Shown in pieces: positions 1 through 10,392 of a stretch of DNA of 33,646 bases (the first letter of the stretch is position 1; each line of letters opens with the position of its first letter). Source of the DNA: Marinibacterium profundimaris (lineage in GTDB: Bacteria; Pseudomonadota; Alphaproteobacteria; Rhodobacterales; Rhodobacteraceae); the NCBI RefSeq assembly GCF_002210095.1, contig NZ_AQQR01000032.1:1-33646 (forward strand), written 5' to 3'. The notes below the pieces were generated by a model, which had not been told where the DNA came from, did not search any database, and saw only the letters and a list, made by a program, of their open reading frames with translations. Made by a program: the position numbers and the translations under genes.

Positions 1-3000
1 ACACCGACCCCGGCCTGCCGCGCGAGCAGCTCGACAGCGTCACGCTGACGCTGGACGACCTGCCCCCGGACGTTGTGATCACAGGCGTGCCCGCCGGCAC
101 GGTGACCTATGACGCCAGCACCGGTGGCAGCCTGACCTTCACCGGCACCGCCGCGCAATACGACGCCCTGCAGCTGACCTTCCCCACGGATTATTCAACG
201 GAAAGCCCCGGCGCCGACGGGCTGGTCCTCACCGGCACGCTCTCGGCCACCTCGACCGAGGATGCCACCGGCCAGACCGCCCCCGTCACCTTGCGGATCA
301 CCCCCGAGGGCGACCTGTTCATCGACGACAGCCTGCCCGACACCGTGCCGGACGAGACCGACGGGCCCACCCTGCTGACCCCGTCGGAGCTGCTGTTCCC
401 GGAGATCACGGATGCCGACGGCTCCGAAAGCTTCACGCGGATGGTGCTGGTGGTCGAGGGGCTGCCGCCGGATGCGACCCCGGTCTTCGGCCCGGATGTG
501 ACGCTGTCCACGACGGTCGCGGCGGACGGGAGCGTGACGGCGACCTTTACCGTGGACCCGGCGGCGCCGGACATGGTGCCAGCCTACCAGTCCATCCAGA
601 TCACGCTGGCCGGGGATTTTTCCACCGCGAACCGGTCGGATCTGAGCAATGGCGACACGCAATTGCCGCTGACCTTCCGGCTCACCGCCGAAAGCGACGA
701 GGATCGGGACCTGGCCAGCGATCTGCCGGACGACGGGCAGGCCACGGTCAGCCGCGTGGTGGATATCGGGTTCGAGGAGGATATCGACCTCGCGGCCCCC
801 GACACGATCACCGCCGCGGAGGATGACGGGGTCGAGGACAGCGATCAGGGTGTAACGGTGGACCTGGGGATCGAGATCACCGTCGACGACGCCGACGGGT
901 CCGAGACCGAGGACCCCACCAGCATTTTCGGCGCCCAGGTGCGGATCTATTTCGGCGGGTTGCCCACGGGGGCGGCGGTGAATGGCGGCACGCTGGTCGG
1001 CCCGCTCTGGACCGGCAGCGTGACCGAAACCGAGGCGCTGACGCTGGCGCTGCCGGGGAATTACAACGGGACGGTGACCGGGGTGATCCTGGTGACGACC
1101 CGCGAGGGGTTCGAGGTCACGCCGCAGGAGATCGTGATCACACCCACGCCGGATGGCACGATCATCGCGCAGTCGATCGACGAACAGGAGACCGACGCGC
1201 CAGTGACGATCCGGTTCTCGGATTACCTCGAAATCCTCGACACCGACCCGGGGGAACTCGTCGAATCGGGGAGCCTGACGGTGACCGGGCTGCCCCCGGG
1301 GACGACATCGAACGGCGGGACGATCACGGCGGACGGGACCGGGACATTCACGCTGACCTACGTGTATCCGCAGGATTTCCCGCCGCCGCAGGATCTGACG
1401 GTGACCTTCCCGGCGGATTATTCCACCGACAATCCGGGCGATGTGATCACGGGCGACCTGAGCGTCGAGATCCGCGACGGCACCGATGTCTACACCGAGG
1501 ATCTGACCTTTCCGATCCATATCGCGGTCGAAGGCGACGTGGAGGTCGACGGCGCCGATCTGGTGCTGGACGAAACAGACGACCTGGTGCTGTTCCGGCC
1601 CGTCGACAGCGTGCTGCCGCAGGCCACCGATGCGGACGGATCCGAGAGCATCCAGCAGATTGGCGTGGTGCTGCCGCAGGCGCCGGAGGGGATGCGCTAT
1701 TCGCTCGATGGCGTGAGCTTCATGGATCTGCCCGCCAACGGGATCCTGTCGCTGAGCGAGGCGGAATACGGCAACCTTGTCTTTGAACTGCCTGCGGATT
1801 TCTCGACCCAGAGCCCGCAGAGCAATCTGAATATCTTCGTGCTGGCGGCGACGGATGAAAACGGCGGGGCGATCGGCCGGCTGTCGGTCGAGGTGCGGGC
1901 CGAGGGCGATATCGTCATGGACGGGCCCGGCGCGATCGTGCTGGGGGAGAATGATGCGCCGAACGACAGCGACGAGGATGCGACCAGCTCGGCCCCGATG
2001 ATCTTTGCGCTGCGCGATGCGGTGGATCCGGTTGCGACCGACGTGGATGGCTCGGAATCCGTGGCCAGTATCGACGTGACGCTGGCCGGGCTGCCGGACG
2101 GCGCATTCTATTCGACCGATGACGGGCAAAGCTGGATCGCGGTGCCGACGGGCGGCACGCTGAGCCTGACGGGGCTGACCGAACAGGTATTCGACCGGGT
2201 GCAGGTGCGACTGCCGGATGATTTCTCGACCGTGGACGACCTGATCGGCAGCGTGACCGCGCGGACCGACGAGTCGATCCTGGCCGGGGAGACCGACAGC
2301 GGGCCGGATGACGGGGTGGAGACGCGCGAGTTTATCGTGACGATAAGCTCGGAGGCGGATGTGCGGATCGATGTCGCCGATATCACGGTGATCGAGGATC
2401 TGGGTGAGGTCATTCCGCTGGATATCGCCGCGACGGTGACGGATATCGACGGGTCCGAAACGATCACCGATATCACCGTGGCCTTCGACGGGCTGCCGAC
2501 CAACGGGCCGACGACGCTGACCGAAGGCACACAGCTGACCGGACCGCAGGCAGTCTGGAGCGGCACTGCTGCGCAGCTGACCGCCCTTGGCGTGGCCAGC
2601 TTCCCCGAGCATTTCTCGGGCGTGATCGACATCAGCGTGACGGTGATCACCGACGAGGGCGACCCGGCAGGCACCAGCGATGCCTTCGTGCTGAACGTGA
2701 CGCCCGTGGCTGAGCCGGCGATCACGCTGTCGGTCGATGACAACGAGGCGGCGGTGACCGGCGCCGAGGCGGATCAGTTCGTGGTCAAGGAAGACGCGGG
2801 CTTCCTGCTGCTGATCGATGCGCAGACGCCGGACCGGGACGGATCGGAGAGCCTGACGCAGATCGTGATCGAGAACCTGCCGGCGGGCTGGGTCGCCAGC
2901 ACCGGCGGCGCGGTGGACCTGGCGCTGTTCGAGGCTGGCGCGGCGGATGTGGCCGGCGCAACGATCTCGGGCACCACGCTGACGATCACGTTGCTGCCCG

Positions 3001-6000
3001 GGGTGACCGCGTTCGACGGGGCGCTTCGGGTGACGCCGCTGGCCGACGATGACCGCGACGTGGAAACGCTGATGGGCGGCGATCTGGTGGCGACGGTGAC
3101 CTCGGTCGATACCGCCACCGGCCTGCCCAGCGATACCGCGACGGCCGGCGACGGGACGGATGTGGACGTGGATGCGGTCGTCGATGGCGCGACGCCCGCG
3201 GGCACGGACGAGACGGTGAACGAGAACCGCGCGGACGTCCTGGTGATGGACCTGGGGCTGGGCGGCATCGCGCTGGAGGACAGCGACGGATCCGAGGTGT
3301 TCTCGGCCGTGGAACTGACATTTACCATCGCCACGGCGAGCAGCAATTTCGACCCGCTGACCGATCTGCTGCTGTCGGGCGATCCGGCCGTGGCGTCCTT
3401 TGTGGCGGCATCGGCGGTGTCATCGACGGCCGACAGCGTCACCTACCGGTTCGAGCCGGGCAATGGCGCGACGACGCAGGAATTCTCGGATGCGCTGGCC
3501 ACGGCGCAGATCATCCTGCCGCGCTATTTCAGCGGCGTGATCACGGTGGACGGCACCGCCGACTGGCAGGAGACGACGACGCCGGTGACCTCGCCGGGCG
3601 ATGTGGAACTGGACCAGAGCGACAATTTCAACAGCGCGACCTTCCAGTTCGTCAAGACGGTCAGCCCGCAGGGTCAGGCCGATCTGACGGCCTCGGTCTT
3701 CGTGCTGGATACCGACGACGCCAATGGCGATCCCACGCGGGTCGAGGCGACGGTGCGCAACGGCTCCATCGCCGGGGCCGAGATCCTGACGCTGCTGGAG
3801 GCCACCGCCGACGGGTCGAGCCCGGGCGGGGCGACGGCGTTCTTTGTCGGGATGAGCGGCTATACCCCCGACAAGGACGGATCGGAGCAGATGGTTGCGA
3901 TCACGGTCCGGAACGTGCCCACGGAATGGATCGCGCCCTTCGTCAGCAATGGCGTGGTCGACCGCGCGGCGTTCCACACGCTGGACGGATCGGGGCCGAT
4001 TTCGGATGCGGAATGGGCCAAGGTCGATCAGGCGACCTATGACGAAACCACCGGCGAGCTGGTGCTGGAGCTGGTGCCCGGGGTCACGGAGTTCGAAGGC
4101 GCGGTCCTGCTGCAGCCGACGCTCTACGAGGATTACGACGTCGACCGGCAGGACGGCGATGACTATAGCGCGGCCGGGGCGTTCTTTGGCGACGATCTGC
4201 ACGTGGTGCTGGACCTGACCGACACCAACACCGCCACCACCCAGACGCGCAGCGCCGATGCCGAGTTGGATGTGGACGTGGACCCGGTCAACAACTTTGC
4301 CATCATCCAGGCCATTCCGGTCGGCAACGAGCAGGTCATCGACGATGCCAACGGCGTCTGGAACATCTCGCTGGACGTGAGGATCCCCGACACCGACGGA
4401 TCCGAACAGATCACCGCGCTGGTGCTGCGGCAGGTGCCGGCCGAGGTCACGGTCTATGTCACCGACCCCAACGATCCGACCGGCCCCAAGATCCCGGCGC
4501 TAATCACCGAGCTGAATTCGCCCCCCGGCTTCAACAGCTGGAGCCTCGAGAACGGGGAATGGCTGGATATCGAATTCCGCGGCATCCCCACCCATACCGC
4601 CGGCAACGTGGCGCTGGACGTGGATGTGGTCACCACCGAGGACGACGGCACCACGCGGGTCACCCCGCTGAACCAGCCGCTCTATATCCAGCCGGTGGCC
4701 GATGGCGGCGATCCGTCGGAAAGTGCCGCGACGCTGGAGGATACCGCCGTCCAGGTGTCGATCGACGGCAATATCATCGACAACATGACCAATTCGCCCG
4801 GCTCGCCCGAGGCGATCCTGAACTACATCATCCTGGAAAACGTGCAGCCGGATTCCGCCGGTCGCCAGCCGACCTTCTACGATGGCGATCCGGCGCAGGG
4901 CGGCATGCAGATCACCTTCAGCGCCGGACAGGTTCTGCTGACGCCGGAACAGGCGGCCAATCTCTGGGTGCTGCCCGGGCAGGACAGCAACGAGACGGTG
5001 CAGTTCGACGTGCGGGTGCTCTATTACGAGACGATCCTCCCCTCCGAGACGCTGGTCGCCACCGGCACCGTGACGGTCGATGTCACCGGGGTGGCCGACA
5101 CGCCGGTGCAGGTGCTGCAGAACGAGGATCCCTCGACCACAGCGGGCGGCATCGCGCTGGCGGATGTGGATGCGATCTATCGGCCATCCGAGGTGATCGA
5201 CGGGCTCGAGAACTACAACCGGCTCTACGGTTATGCCGGCTATGACACCGCGCCCTTCGTGCTGAACATGCGGCTGACCGACGAGGTGCTGCGCACCGGC
5301 TTCACCGACGATCCGGCGCAGGATTTCGAGGCCGCCGATCCGCCCGGCGGCACGATGACCGAAATCGTCACCCGCCCGCCCGACGGGTTCGACGGGTCCG
5401 AGACGCTCTATCACGTGATCACCGGCGTCGATCCGCGTGTCGACCTGCTGGGCGCGCAATCGATCGATGCGACGGGCGAGACCTATCTGGTGACTTCGGC
5501 CAAGCTGTCGGCGCTGAGCTTCGTGCCGACCAACGTGTCCGAGATCACCTATTACGACATGACGATGCACACGATCGTGCTGGAGGACGACCAGGAGATC
5601 ATCCTGCCGCCGGGCAATTCGGTCGAGGACAACCTGGCCTATCTCGACAGCCTGACCGGCGGCGCGGTGGTGTCCGAGGATTTCTCGGTCGTGGTGCTGC
5701 CGCAGACCGGCACCGGCCCCGATCCCTGCCCGCCCGAGAAAGACCTGCCCCTGCCCGAGCTCATGCTGATCGGCGGCGGAGACGAGGATACCGAGATCGC
5801 CCTGAAGCTGAAGATCACCCCGGTTCCGGGCTTCTACGACAGCATCGGCGATCTGGCGGTGCTGCCCAACGGGGTGAATGGCGATTTCACGCTGGCCATC
5901 GATCTGCCGCCCGGCGCGACCCTGTCCAGCGATCCCAGCGGCGCGGTGCTGCCCGATCCGACCTCGGGGCGCTGGGTGATCGACATCGCCAAGCTGGGTG

Positions 6001-9000
6001 TCGACCCCTCTGACCCGACCCAGACCGAAGGCAGCATCCTCTTCACCCCTCCGCCGCATCAGTCGAGCCCGGTGAACCCCTTCGACCCCGACGAGACGCT
6101 GGGGCCGGATGATCCCTATGACGATCTGTCCGAGCTCGACTACGCGATGCGGCTGGTCAACGTGGATTGCGACACGGTCAAGAGCGGATCCGGGACCTTT
6201 GATCTGACCATCAACCCGGTGGTCGACGGGCCGGACATCATCCTCGGCGGCGCCGACGTCTTCGACGAGGACACGGTCTATGACCTCGGGCTCAGCATCG
6301 AGGGGATCGACGGCGGCGAGCGGCTGGTGGGCGATGTGGAAATCGTCATCGGCGGCGGCGATCCGGGCATCCAGCTGATCGGCCCGGACGGGCCGCTGAC
6401 TGGCACCGTGGATCAGGATGGCGTGACGACCTACCTCGTCGATCCCGACGATATCGGCAGCCTCAGCCTGGTTCCCACCGAACACCTGGCCGTGCTGACC
6501 TCGATCCGGGTCAGCGCGACCTCCGAGGATATCGACGGCTCGCAGCTGACCAATACGGTGCAGAAGATCTTGCAGGTCATTCCGGTGGCCGATGTGCCGG
6601 TGTTCGATTTCGACACCAGCACGACCGACCCCGACACCGGCCTGCCCTATGTCGACGACAGCGGCAGCGATCCGGTCATCACCATCGTCGAGGATCAGGC
6701 CTTCACGCTCGCCGATGTGCTGGACGTCTACACCCCCGACCAGGACGGATCGGAGACGCTGTCGATCACCATCTTCGACGTCCCTTCCTACCTGCGGATC
6801 TCCGGCCCCTCGGGGTCCGGGTTCATCGACAATGGCGATGGCAGCTACACCATCTCGGCCGGGGCCTATCAACAGGTCACGCTGCAGCTGAGGGACGAGC
6901 ACGCCCGCACCCCCGACGCGCTGGACCCGTCGCTGCCCGACGCGATCCCGCTGAGGATCAGCGCCTCGACGCTGGAGCTGGGCAACAGCGACACGGCCGC
7001 CAGTTCGCAGACCTTCTCGATCCGGGTGCGGCCGGATGCGGATGTGCCGGTGCTGACCGCCTCGATCGATCCGGCGACCGGCGTCGAGGACCAGCCGCAG
7101 CCCTATGCGATCACGCTGTCGGCCACGACACCCGATCCGCACGAGGCGATCTCGTTCCAGGTCTCGGTCCCGGCGACCGGCAGCATATACCTCGACGGCA
7201 ATGTCCTGACCCCGGATGCCAATGGCATGGTCACCATTGCGGGCGTGCAATCGGGCGGCAGCGGGCCGTTCACGCCGGCCGGCGCGGTGACCTTCGTGCC
7301 GGTAGAGGATTTCGGCGGGCAGGTTGCGCTGAACGCCGTGGCGATCACCTCGGATGCCGAGCTGAACGGATCCTTCGTGGACACGCAGGCCTCGGCGGTG
7401 GTGCCGTTGGAGCTGGATGTCACCGTGTCGCCCGACCTCGTGGTGACGGTGGATGATCCCGACGTGGAACTGCAGGAGACCGACGACGCGGTCAGCTTCG
7501 CACCGGCCGGGGATTTCACCATCGACGTCGCGGATGTCGACGGGTCCGAGGTGGTCACCCAGCTGACCTACACCATCAGCGGCGTGCCCGACGGCACGAC
7601 CTATTCAGTCGGCGGCGGCACGCCCGTGGCGGCCAGCGGAGATCTGGTGTTCACCGGGACACAGGCCGAATTCGACACGCTGACCGTGACCTTCCCGGCC
7701 GATTTCGCGACCAACGACACGCCGCTGAACGGCACGCTCAACGTGCAGACCAACGAGAACGGCAACGAGACCGGCGCCTTCACCATCGATGTGGCGGGCG
7801 AGCTGGATCTGGTGGTGACCAACACCACGCCCATCGCGCTGGCGCAGGATGGCGCGCCGCTGGTAGTGGAGTTCGGGATCGACGCGGATGTGACCGACCA
7901 GCAGGCGGTGCAATCGGAATGGCTGGAGGAGGTGGTGATCACCTTCGACACGCCCCTGCCCGCCGGCACCACGGCCTCGGCCGGGGTGATCGATGCCAAC
8001 CGGCAGACGCTGACCTATACCCGTGGCACCACCGATATCGCCACCTTCGCCGCCGCCGTGGCGGCGCTGTCGATCACCCTGCCCGGCACCGCCGCGGCCG
8101 GCTTTGGCGGAGAGATCACGGTCTCGACCAACCACGGCACCGCACCGGCACAGGCCTTTGTCGTCGATCTCAACGATCAGCCGCAGATCAGCGGGCCGGT
8201 GAGCTTCTCGACCACCGAGACCAGCTTCGACATCGACTTCGCCACGCTGCTGGCCAATGCGACCGACAGCGACAATCTGACGGTGGAGAACCCGTCGAGC
8301 GACGATCCCGACGTGTCGGTCACGCTGCTGGCCGATGCGGTGCGGGTGACGGTGCCGGATGGCTACGTGGGCAACCCGGTGCTGACCTATGATGTGGTCG
8401 ACGATGCAGGGGTTCCGGCCACGGCGCAGGCGACGGCGGATCTGAACATCAACACGATGCAGATGATCGAAACCGGGCAGGTGATGCTGGGCAATCCGCT
8501 GCTGTCGGACGTGACCGGCGCGCCGGGCGGCAACGACATCGCGCTTGGCACCGATGCGGCGGATAGCGTGGTGCTGGATCCCTCCGCCCGGCCCTATGCC
8601 GAGGTCGAGGGCTTCTCGCTGCTGGGGGGCGACGACATCGTCGATCTCTCGGCCGGATCGGCAGGCTACAGCGTCGATGGCGGCGCGGGGGCGGACCGGA
8701 TCACCGGCAGCGCCGGGGATGATCTGCTCTCGGGCGGGGCCGATGCCGATACGCTGACCGGCGGGGCCGGAGACGACATCTTTGCCATGACCGACCTGCT
8801 GGCCAGCGACGTGATCACCGATTACCGCTCGCCCTCGGCCGCCGGAGAGACCGACCAGCTCGACCTGTCGTCGCTGGTGCAATTGTCGGGGACCGAAGCC
8901 ATCGCCGACCGGGTGAGCTATGACACCGGCACCGGGGCGCTGAACGTGGACGGCAGCCAGGTGGCCGAGGTGCAGACCGGGTCGGGCTTTGCCAACCAGG

Positions 9001-9053
9001 TGCAGGTGATTTTCGAGGACGCGGCCAACACGCAGCAATCGGCGGTGATCTGA
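1..9053 (+). CDS. Giant RTX-type adhesin / cadherin-like repeat protein, 5'-truncated by the window edge
   Basis: The reading frame is open from base 3, so the true start lies upstream; about 3,016 codons are visible. The protein is a chain of Ig/cadherin-like repeats of roughly 120-250 residues. Each is marked by an acidic D-x-D-G-S-E(S/T) motif followed about 15 residues later by a 'GLP.G'-type turn; I count about 16 motif copies, some degenerate. The C-terminus (about 8,620-8,790) carries RTX nonapeptides such as GGAGDD, followed by a DVITDY...DQLDLSSL stretch typical of type I secretion C-terminal signals. The product should be exported unfolded by the T1SS genes encoded convergently just downstream, bind Ca2+ outside the cell and act in attachment or biofilm formation. 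By family analogy (LapA, BpfA) an N-terminal retention module would be expected, but it is outside the window. The adhesin role is inference; RTX and T1SS membership is clear. Confidence 0.93.
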   Translation, partial: TDPGLPREQLDSVTLTLDDLPPDVVITGVPAGTVTYDASTGGSLTFTGTAAQYDALQLTFPTDYSTESPGADGLVLTGTLSATSTEDATGQTAPVTLRITPEGDLFIDDSLPDTVPDETDGPTLLTPSELLFPEITDADGSESFTRMVLVVEGLPPDATPVFGPDVTLSTTVAADGSVTATFTVDPAAPDMVPAYQSIQITLAGDFSTANRSDLSNGDTQLPLTFRLTAESDEDRDLASDLPDDGQATVSRVVDIGFEEDIDLAAPDTITAAEDDGVEDSDQGVTVDLGIEITVDDADGSETEDPTSIFGAQVRIYFGGLPTGAAVNGGTLVGPLWTGSVTETEALTLALPGNYNGTVTGVILVTTREGFEVTPQEIVITPTPDGTIIAQSIDEQETDAPVTIRFSDYLEILDTDPGELVESGSLTVTGLPPGTTSNGGTITADGTGTFTLTYVYPQDFPPPQDLTVTFPADYSTDNPGDVITGDLSVEIRDGTDVYTEDLTFPIHIAVEGDVEVDGADLVLDETDDLVLFRPVDSVLPQATDADGSESIQQIGVVLPQAPEGMRYSLDGVSFMDLPANGILSLSEAEYGNLVFELPADFSTQSPQSNLNIFVLAATDENGGAIGRLSVEVRAEGDIVMDGPGAIVLGENDAPNDSDEDATSSAPMIFALRDAVDPVATDVDGSESVASIDVTLAGLPDGAFYSTDDGQSWIAVPTGGTLSLTGLTEQVFDRVQVRLPDDFSTVDDLIGSVTARTDESILAGETDSGPDDGVETREFIVTISSEADVRIDVADITVIEDLGEVIPLDIAATVTDIDGSETITDITVAFDGLPTNGPTTLTEGTQLTGPQAVWSGTAAQLTALGVASFPEHFSGVIDISVTVITDEGDPAGTSDAFVLNVTPVAEPAITLSVDDNEAAVTGAEADQFVVKEDAGFLLLIDAQTPDRDGSESLTQIVIENLPAGWVASTGGAVDLALFEAGAADVAGATISGTTLTITLLPGVTAFDGALRVTPLADDDRDVETLMGGDLVATVTSVDTATGLPSDTATAGDGTDVDVDAVVDGATPAGTDETVNENRADVLVMDLGLGGIALEDSDGSEVFSAVELTFTIATASSNFDPLTDLLLSGDPAVASFVAASAVSSTADSVTYRFEPGNGATTQEFSDALATAQIILPRYFSGVITVDGTADWQETTTPVTSPGDVELDQSDNFNSATFQFVKTVSPQGQADLTASVFVLDTDDANGDPTRVEATVRNGSIAGAEILTLLEATADGSSPGGATAFFVGMSGYTPDKDGSEQMVAITVRNVPTEWIAPFVSNGVVDRAAFHTLDGSGPISDAEWAKVDQATYDETTGELVLELVPGVTEFEGAVLLQPTLYEDYDVDRQDGDDYSAAGAFFGDDLHVVLDLTDTNTATTQTRSADAELDVDVDPVNNFAIIQAIPVGNEQVIDDANGVWNISLDVRIPDTDGSEQITALVLRQVPAEVTVYVTDPNDPTGPKIPALITELNSPPGFNSWSLENGEWLDIEFRGIPTHTAGNVALDVDVVTTEDDGTTRVTPLNQPLYIQPVADGGDPSESAATLEDTAVQVSIDGNIIDNMTNSPGSPEAILNYIILENVQPDSAGRQPTFYDGDPAQGGMQITFSAGQVLLTPEQAANLWVLPGQDSNETVQFDVRVLYYETILPSETLVATGTVTVDVTGVADTPVQVLQNEDPSTTAGGIALADVDAIYRPSEVIDGLENYNRLYGYAGYDTAPFVLNMRLTDEVLRTGFTDDPAQDFEAADPPGGTMTEIVTRPPDGFDGSETLYHVITGVDPRVDLLGAQSIDATGETYLVTSAKLSALSFVPTNVSEITYYDMTMHTIVLEDDQEIILPPGNSVEDNLAYLDSLTGGAVVSEDFSVVVLPQTGTGPDPCPPEKDLPLPELMLIGGGDEDTEIALKLKITPVPGFYDSIGDLAVLPNGVNGDFTLAIDLPPGATLSSDPSGAVLPDPTSGRWVIDIAKLGVDPSDPTQTEGSILFTPPPHQSSPVNPFDPDETLGPDDPYDDLSELDYAMRLVNVDCDTVKSGSGTFDLTINPVVDGPDIILGGADVFDEDTVYDLGLSIEGIDGGERLVGDVEIVIGGGDPGIQLIGPDGPLTGTVDQDGVTTYLVDPDDIGSLSLVPTEHLAVLTSIRVSATSEDIDGSQLTNTVQKILQVIPVADVPVFDFDTSTTDPDTGLPYVDDSGSDPVITIVEDQAFTLADVLDVYTPDQDGSETLSITIFDVPSYLRISGPSGSGFIDNGDGSYTISAGAYQQVTLQLRDEHARTPDALDPSLPDAIPLRISASTLELGNSDTAASSQTFSIRVRPDADVPVLTASIDPATGVEDQPQPYAITLSATTPDPHEAISFQVSVPATGSIYLDGNVLTPDANGMVTIAGVQSGGSGPFTPAGAVTFVPVEDFGGQVALNAVAITSDAELNGSFVDTQASAVVPLELDVTVSPDLVVTVDDPDVELQETDDAVSFAPAGDFTIDVADVDGSEVVTQLTYTISGVPDGTTYSVGGGTPVAASGDLVFTGTQAEFDTLTVTFPADFATNDTPLNGTLNVQTNENGNETGAFTIDVAGELDLVVTNTTPIALAQDGAPLVVEFGIDADVTDQQAVQSEWLEEVVITFDTPLPAGTTASAGVIDANRQTLTYTRGTTDIATFAAAVAALSITLPGTAAAGFGGEITVSTNHGTAPAQAFVVDLNDQPQISGPVSFSTTETSFDIDFATLLANATDSDNLTVENPSSDDPDVSVTLLADAVRVTVPDGYVGNPVLTYDVVDDAGVPATAQATADLNINTMQMIETGQVMLGNPLLSDVTGAPGGNDIALGTDAADSVVLDPSARPYAEVEGFSLLGGDDIVDLSAGSAGYSVDGGAGADRITGSAGDDLLSGGADADTLTGGAGDDIFAMTDLLASDVITDYRSPSAAGETDQLDLSSLVQLSGTEAIADRVSYDTGTGALNVDGSQVAEVQTGSGFANQVQVIFEDAANTQQSAVI

Positions 9054-9076
9054 GCCGCCGTCCGGCGGGGCCTCAG
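9050..9076. terminator. Bidirectional hairpin between adhesin and hlyD-like gene
   Basis: The two convergent genes are only 19 bp apart. The gap plus both stop codons can fold into a stem of CCGCC/GGCGG with loop GTCC (9055-9068). This is extended by CTGAG/CTCAG at the outer edges (9050-9054 and 9072-9076) with unpaired bases between. There is no long T-tract, so its efficiency as an intrinsic terminator is uncertain. Its position between convergent stops makes this the most likely role. Confidence 0.5.
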
Positions 9077-10392
9077 CGTTCGCGCAGGGCCTCGTATTGC
9101 GCCTTGCGGAAGGGTTTGAGCAGGTAGTCCAGCACCGTCTGCTCGCCGGTCATGATATCGACCTGCGCGACCATGCCGGGCAGGATGCGATAGCTGCGGC
9201 CGTCATGTTCCAGCGTGTCGTCGAAGGTCTCGACGATCACCGGGAAATAGACCTCGCCCGTCGCCTCGTCCTGTTCGGCATCCGCGCCGACCCGCAGCAC
9301 CGCGCCCTCGAGCGCGCCGTAGATGGTGAAATCGAAGGCCGTCAGCTTGACCTTGGCCGGCAGCTCGGGACGGACGAAGGCGATGTCCTTGGGTGAAATC
9401 CGCGCCTCGACCTGCAGCTGATCCTCGTCGGGGACGATGCGCAGCACCTCCTCGCCCGGCTGAATCACCGAGCCGATGGTGTTGACGTTGAGCACCGAGA
9501 CGATCCCGTCGACCGGGGCGCGCAGGCTGGCGCGCGCGACCACATCTCTGGCGCGCTTGATGCTCTCGTCGATCACCGCCTTGTCGTTGAGCGTGTCCGA
9601 GCGTTCGGAGCTGATCTCGGCGCGGCGGTTCAGGTCCAGCTCGGCCAGCCGCGCCTGCGCCTCGGCCTCGGCCGAACGGCCCTGCGCCAGCCGGCTGAGC
9701 AGGGTCGAGCGCTCCTGCCGCTTGACCACGCGCTCGCGTTCGATCGGCAGGATCTGCGCGCGCGAGACCACGCCGCTGGAGGCGCGCAGCTCGATCTCCT
9801 CGTCGAGAAGGGCCAGCGTTTCCTCGACCTGCGGCAGCGATGCCTCGATCTCGGCCAGTTCCTCCTGCCGCTGCACCAGCTGCGCCTCCAGCACCTGCCG
9901 CTGCGCCTGATAGGAGGCCTGACGCGAGACGAAGAGCGCCGCCTCGCGCAGCGCCTGCGGGCTTTGCGGATCGACCTCGGTGCCGGTGAAATCCAGCGCC
10001 TGATCGCCGCGCGCCTCGGCCTCCAGCCGCAGGTTGCGCGCCGCCATGGCCTGCTGCTGCGCGCGCAGCTCGCCCAGGTTGGCCGAGGCGCCCACATCGC
10101 TGATCCGCACCAGCACCTCGCCCGCGCGCACCGCGTCGCCCTCGCGCACGAGGATCTCGCGCACCGTGCCGCCTTCGAGGTTTTCCACCGTCCGTGCGCG
10201 GCCCGAGGGCACCACCCTGCCCTCGCCCCGCGTCACCTGTTCGATCCGCGCCCAATGCGCCCAGCCGATGCCGCAGGCGACCAGCGCCACCAGCACCACC
10301 AGCATCAGCGTCAGCAGACGCGAACTGCGGCCCATCCGGGCCCCCTGCCCGGCGGTGGCGAAATCGCGGAGATCCCAGAAATCGGTGCTCAT
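9073..10392 (-). CDS. Type I secretion periplasmic adaptor, HlyD family
   Basis: A 439-residue membrane-fusion protein of typical HlyD length. A short cytoplasmic N-terminus is followed by one transmembrane helix at about residues 25-46. Next come a half-lipoyl segment with the 'NLEGGTVREILVREGD' pattern (about 70-86), a long alpha-helical coiled-coil hairpin rich in E, R, A and L (about 100-285), the second lipoyl half ('APVDGIVS', about 292) and a beta-barrel C-terminal domain ending in 'ILPGMVAQVDI'. It should link the ABC exporter in the inner membrane to the TolC-type channel. The ATG overlaps the stop codon of the ABC gene by 4 nt (ATGA), so it is translationally coupled and last in the tolC-ABC-hlyD operon. 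It converges on the adhesin gene, its probable cargo. Confidence 0.95.
   Translation of the reverse strand: MSTDFWDLRDFATAGQGARMGRSSRLLTLMLVVLVALVACGIGWAHWARIEQVTRGEGRVVPSGRARTVENLEGGTVREILVREGDAVRAGEVLVRISDVGASANLGELRAQQQAMAARNLRLEAEARGDQALDFTGTEVDPQSPQALREAALFVSRQASYQAQRQVLEAQLVQRQEELAEIEASLPQVEETLALLDEEIELRASSGVVSRAQILPIERERVVKRQERSTLLSRLAQGRSAEAEAQARLAELDLNRRAEISSERSDTLNDKAVIDESIKRARDVVARASLRAPVDGIVSVLNVNTIGSVIQPGEEVLRIVPDEDQLQVEARISPKDIAFVRPELPAKVKLTAFDFTIYGALEGAVLRVGADAEQDEATGEVYFPVIVETFDDTLEHDGRSYRILPGMVAQVDIMTGEQTVLDYLLKPFRKAQYEALRER

Noticed and set aside
195-2612. Long minus-strand open frames opposite the adhesin gene (also 4500-7250 and 7605-9038)
   Set aside because: They are antisense shadows of high-GC, D/G/T-rich coding sequence; they are rich in R, H, G and Q, lack domains and have no ribosome binding sites.
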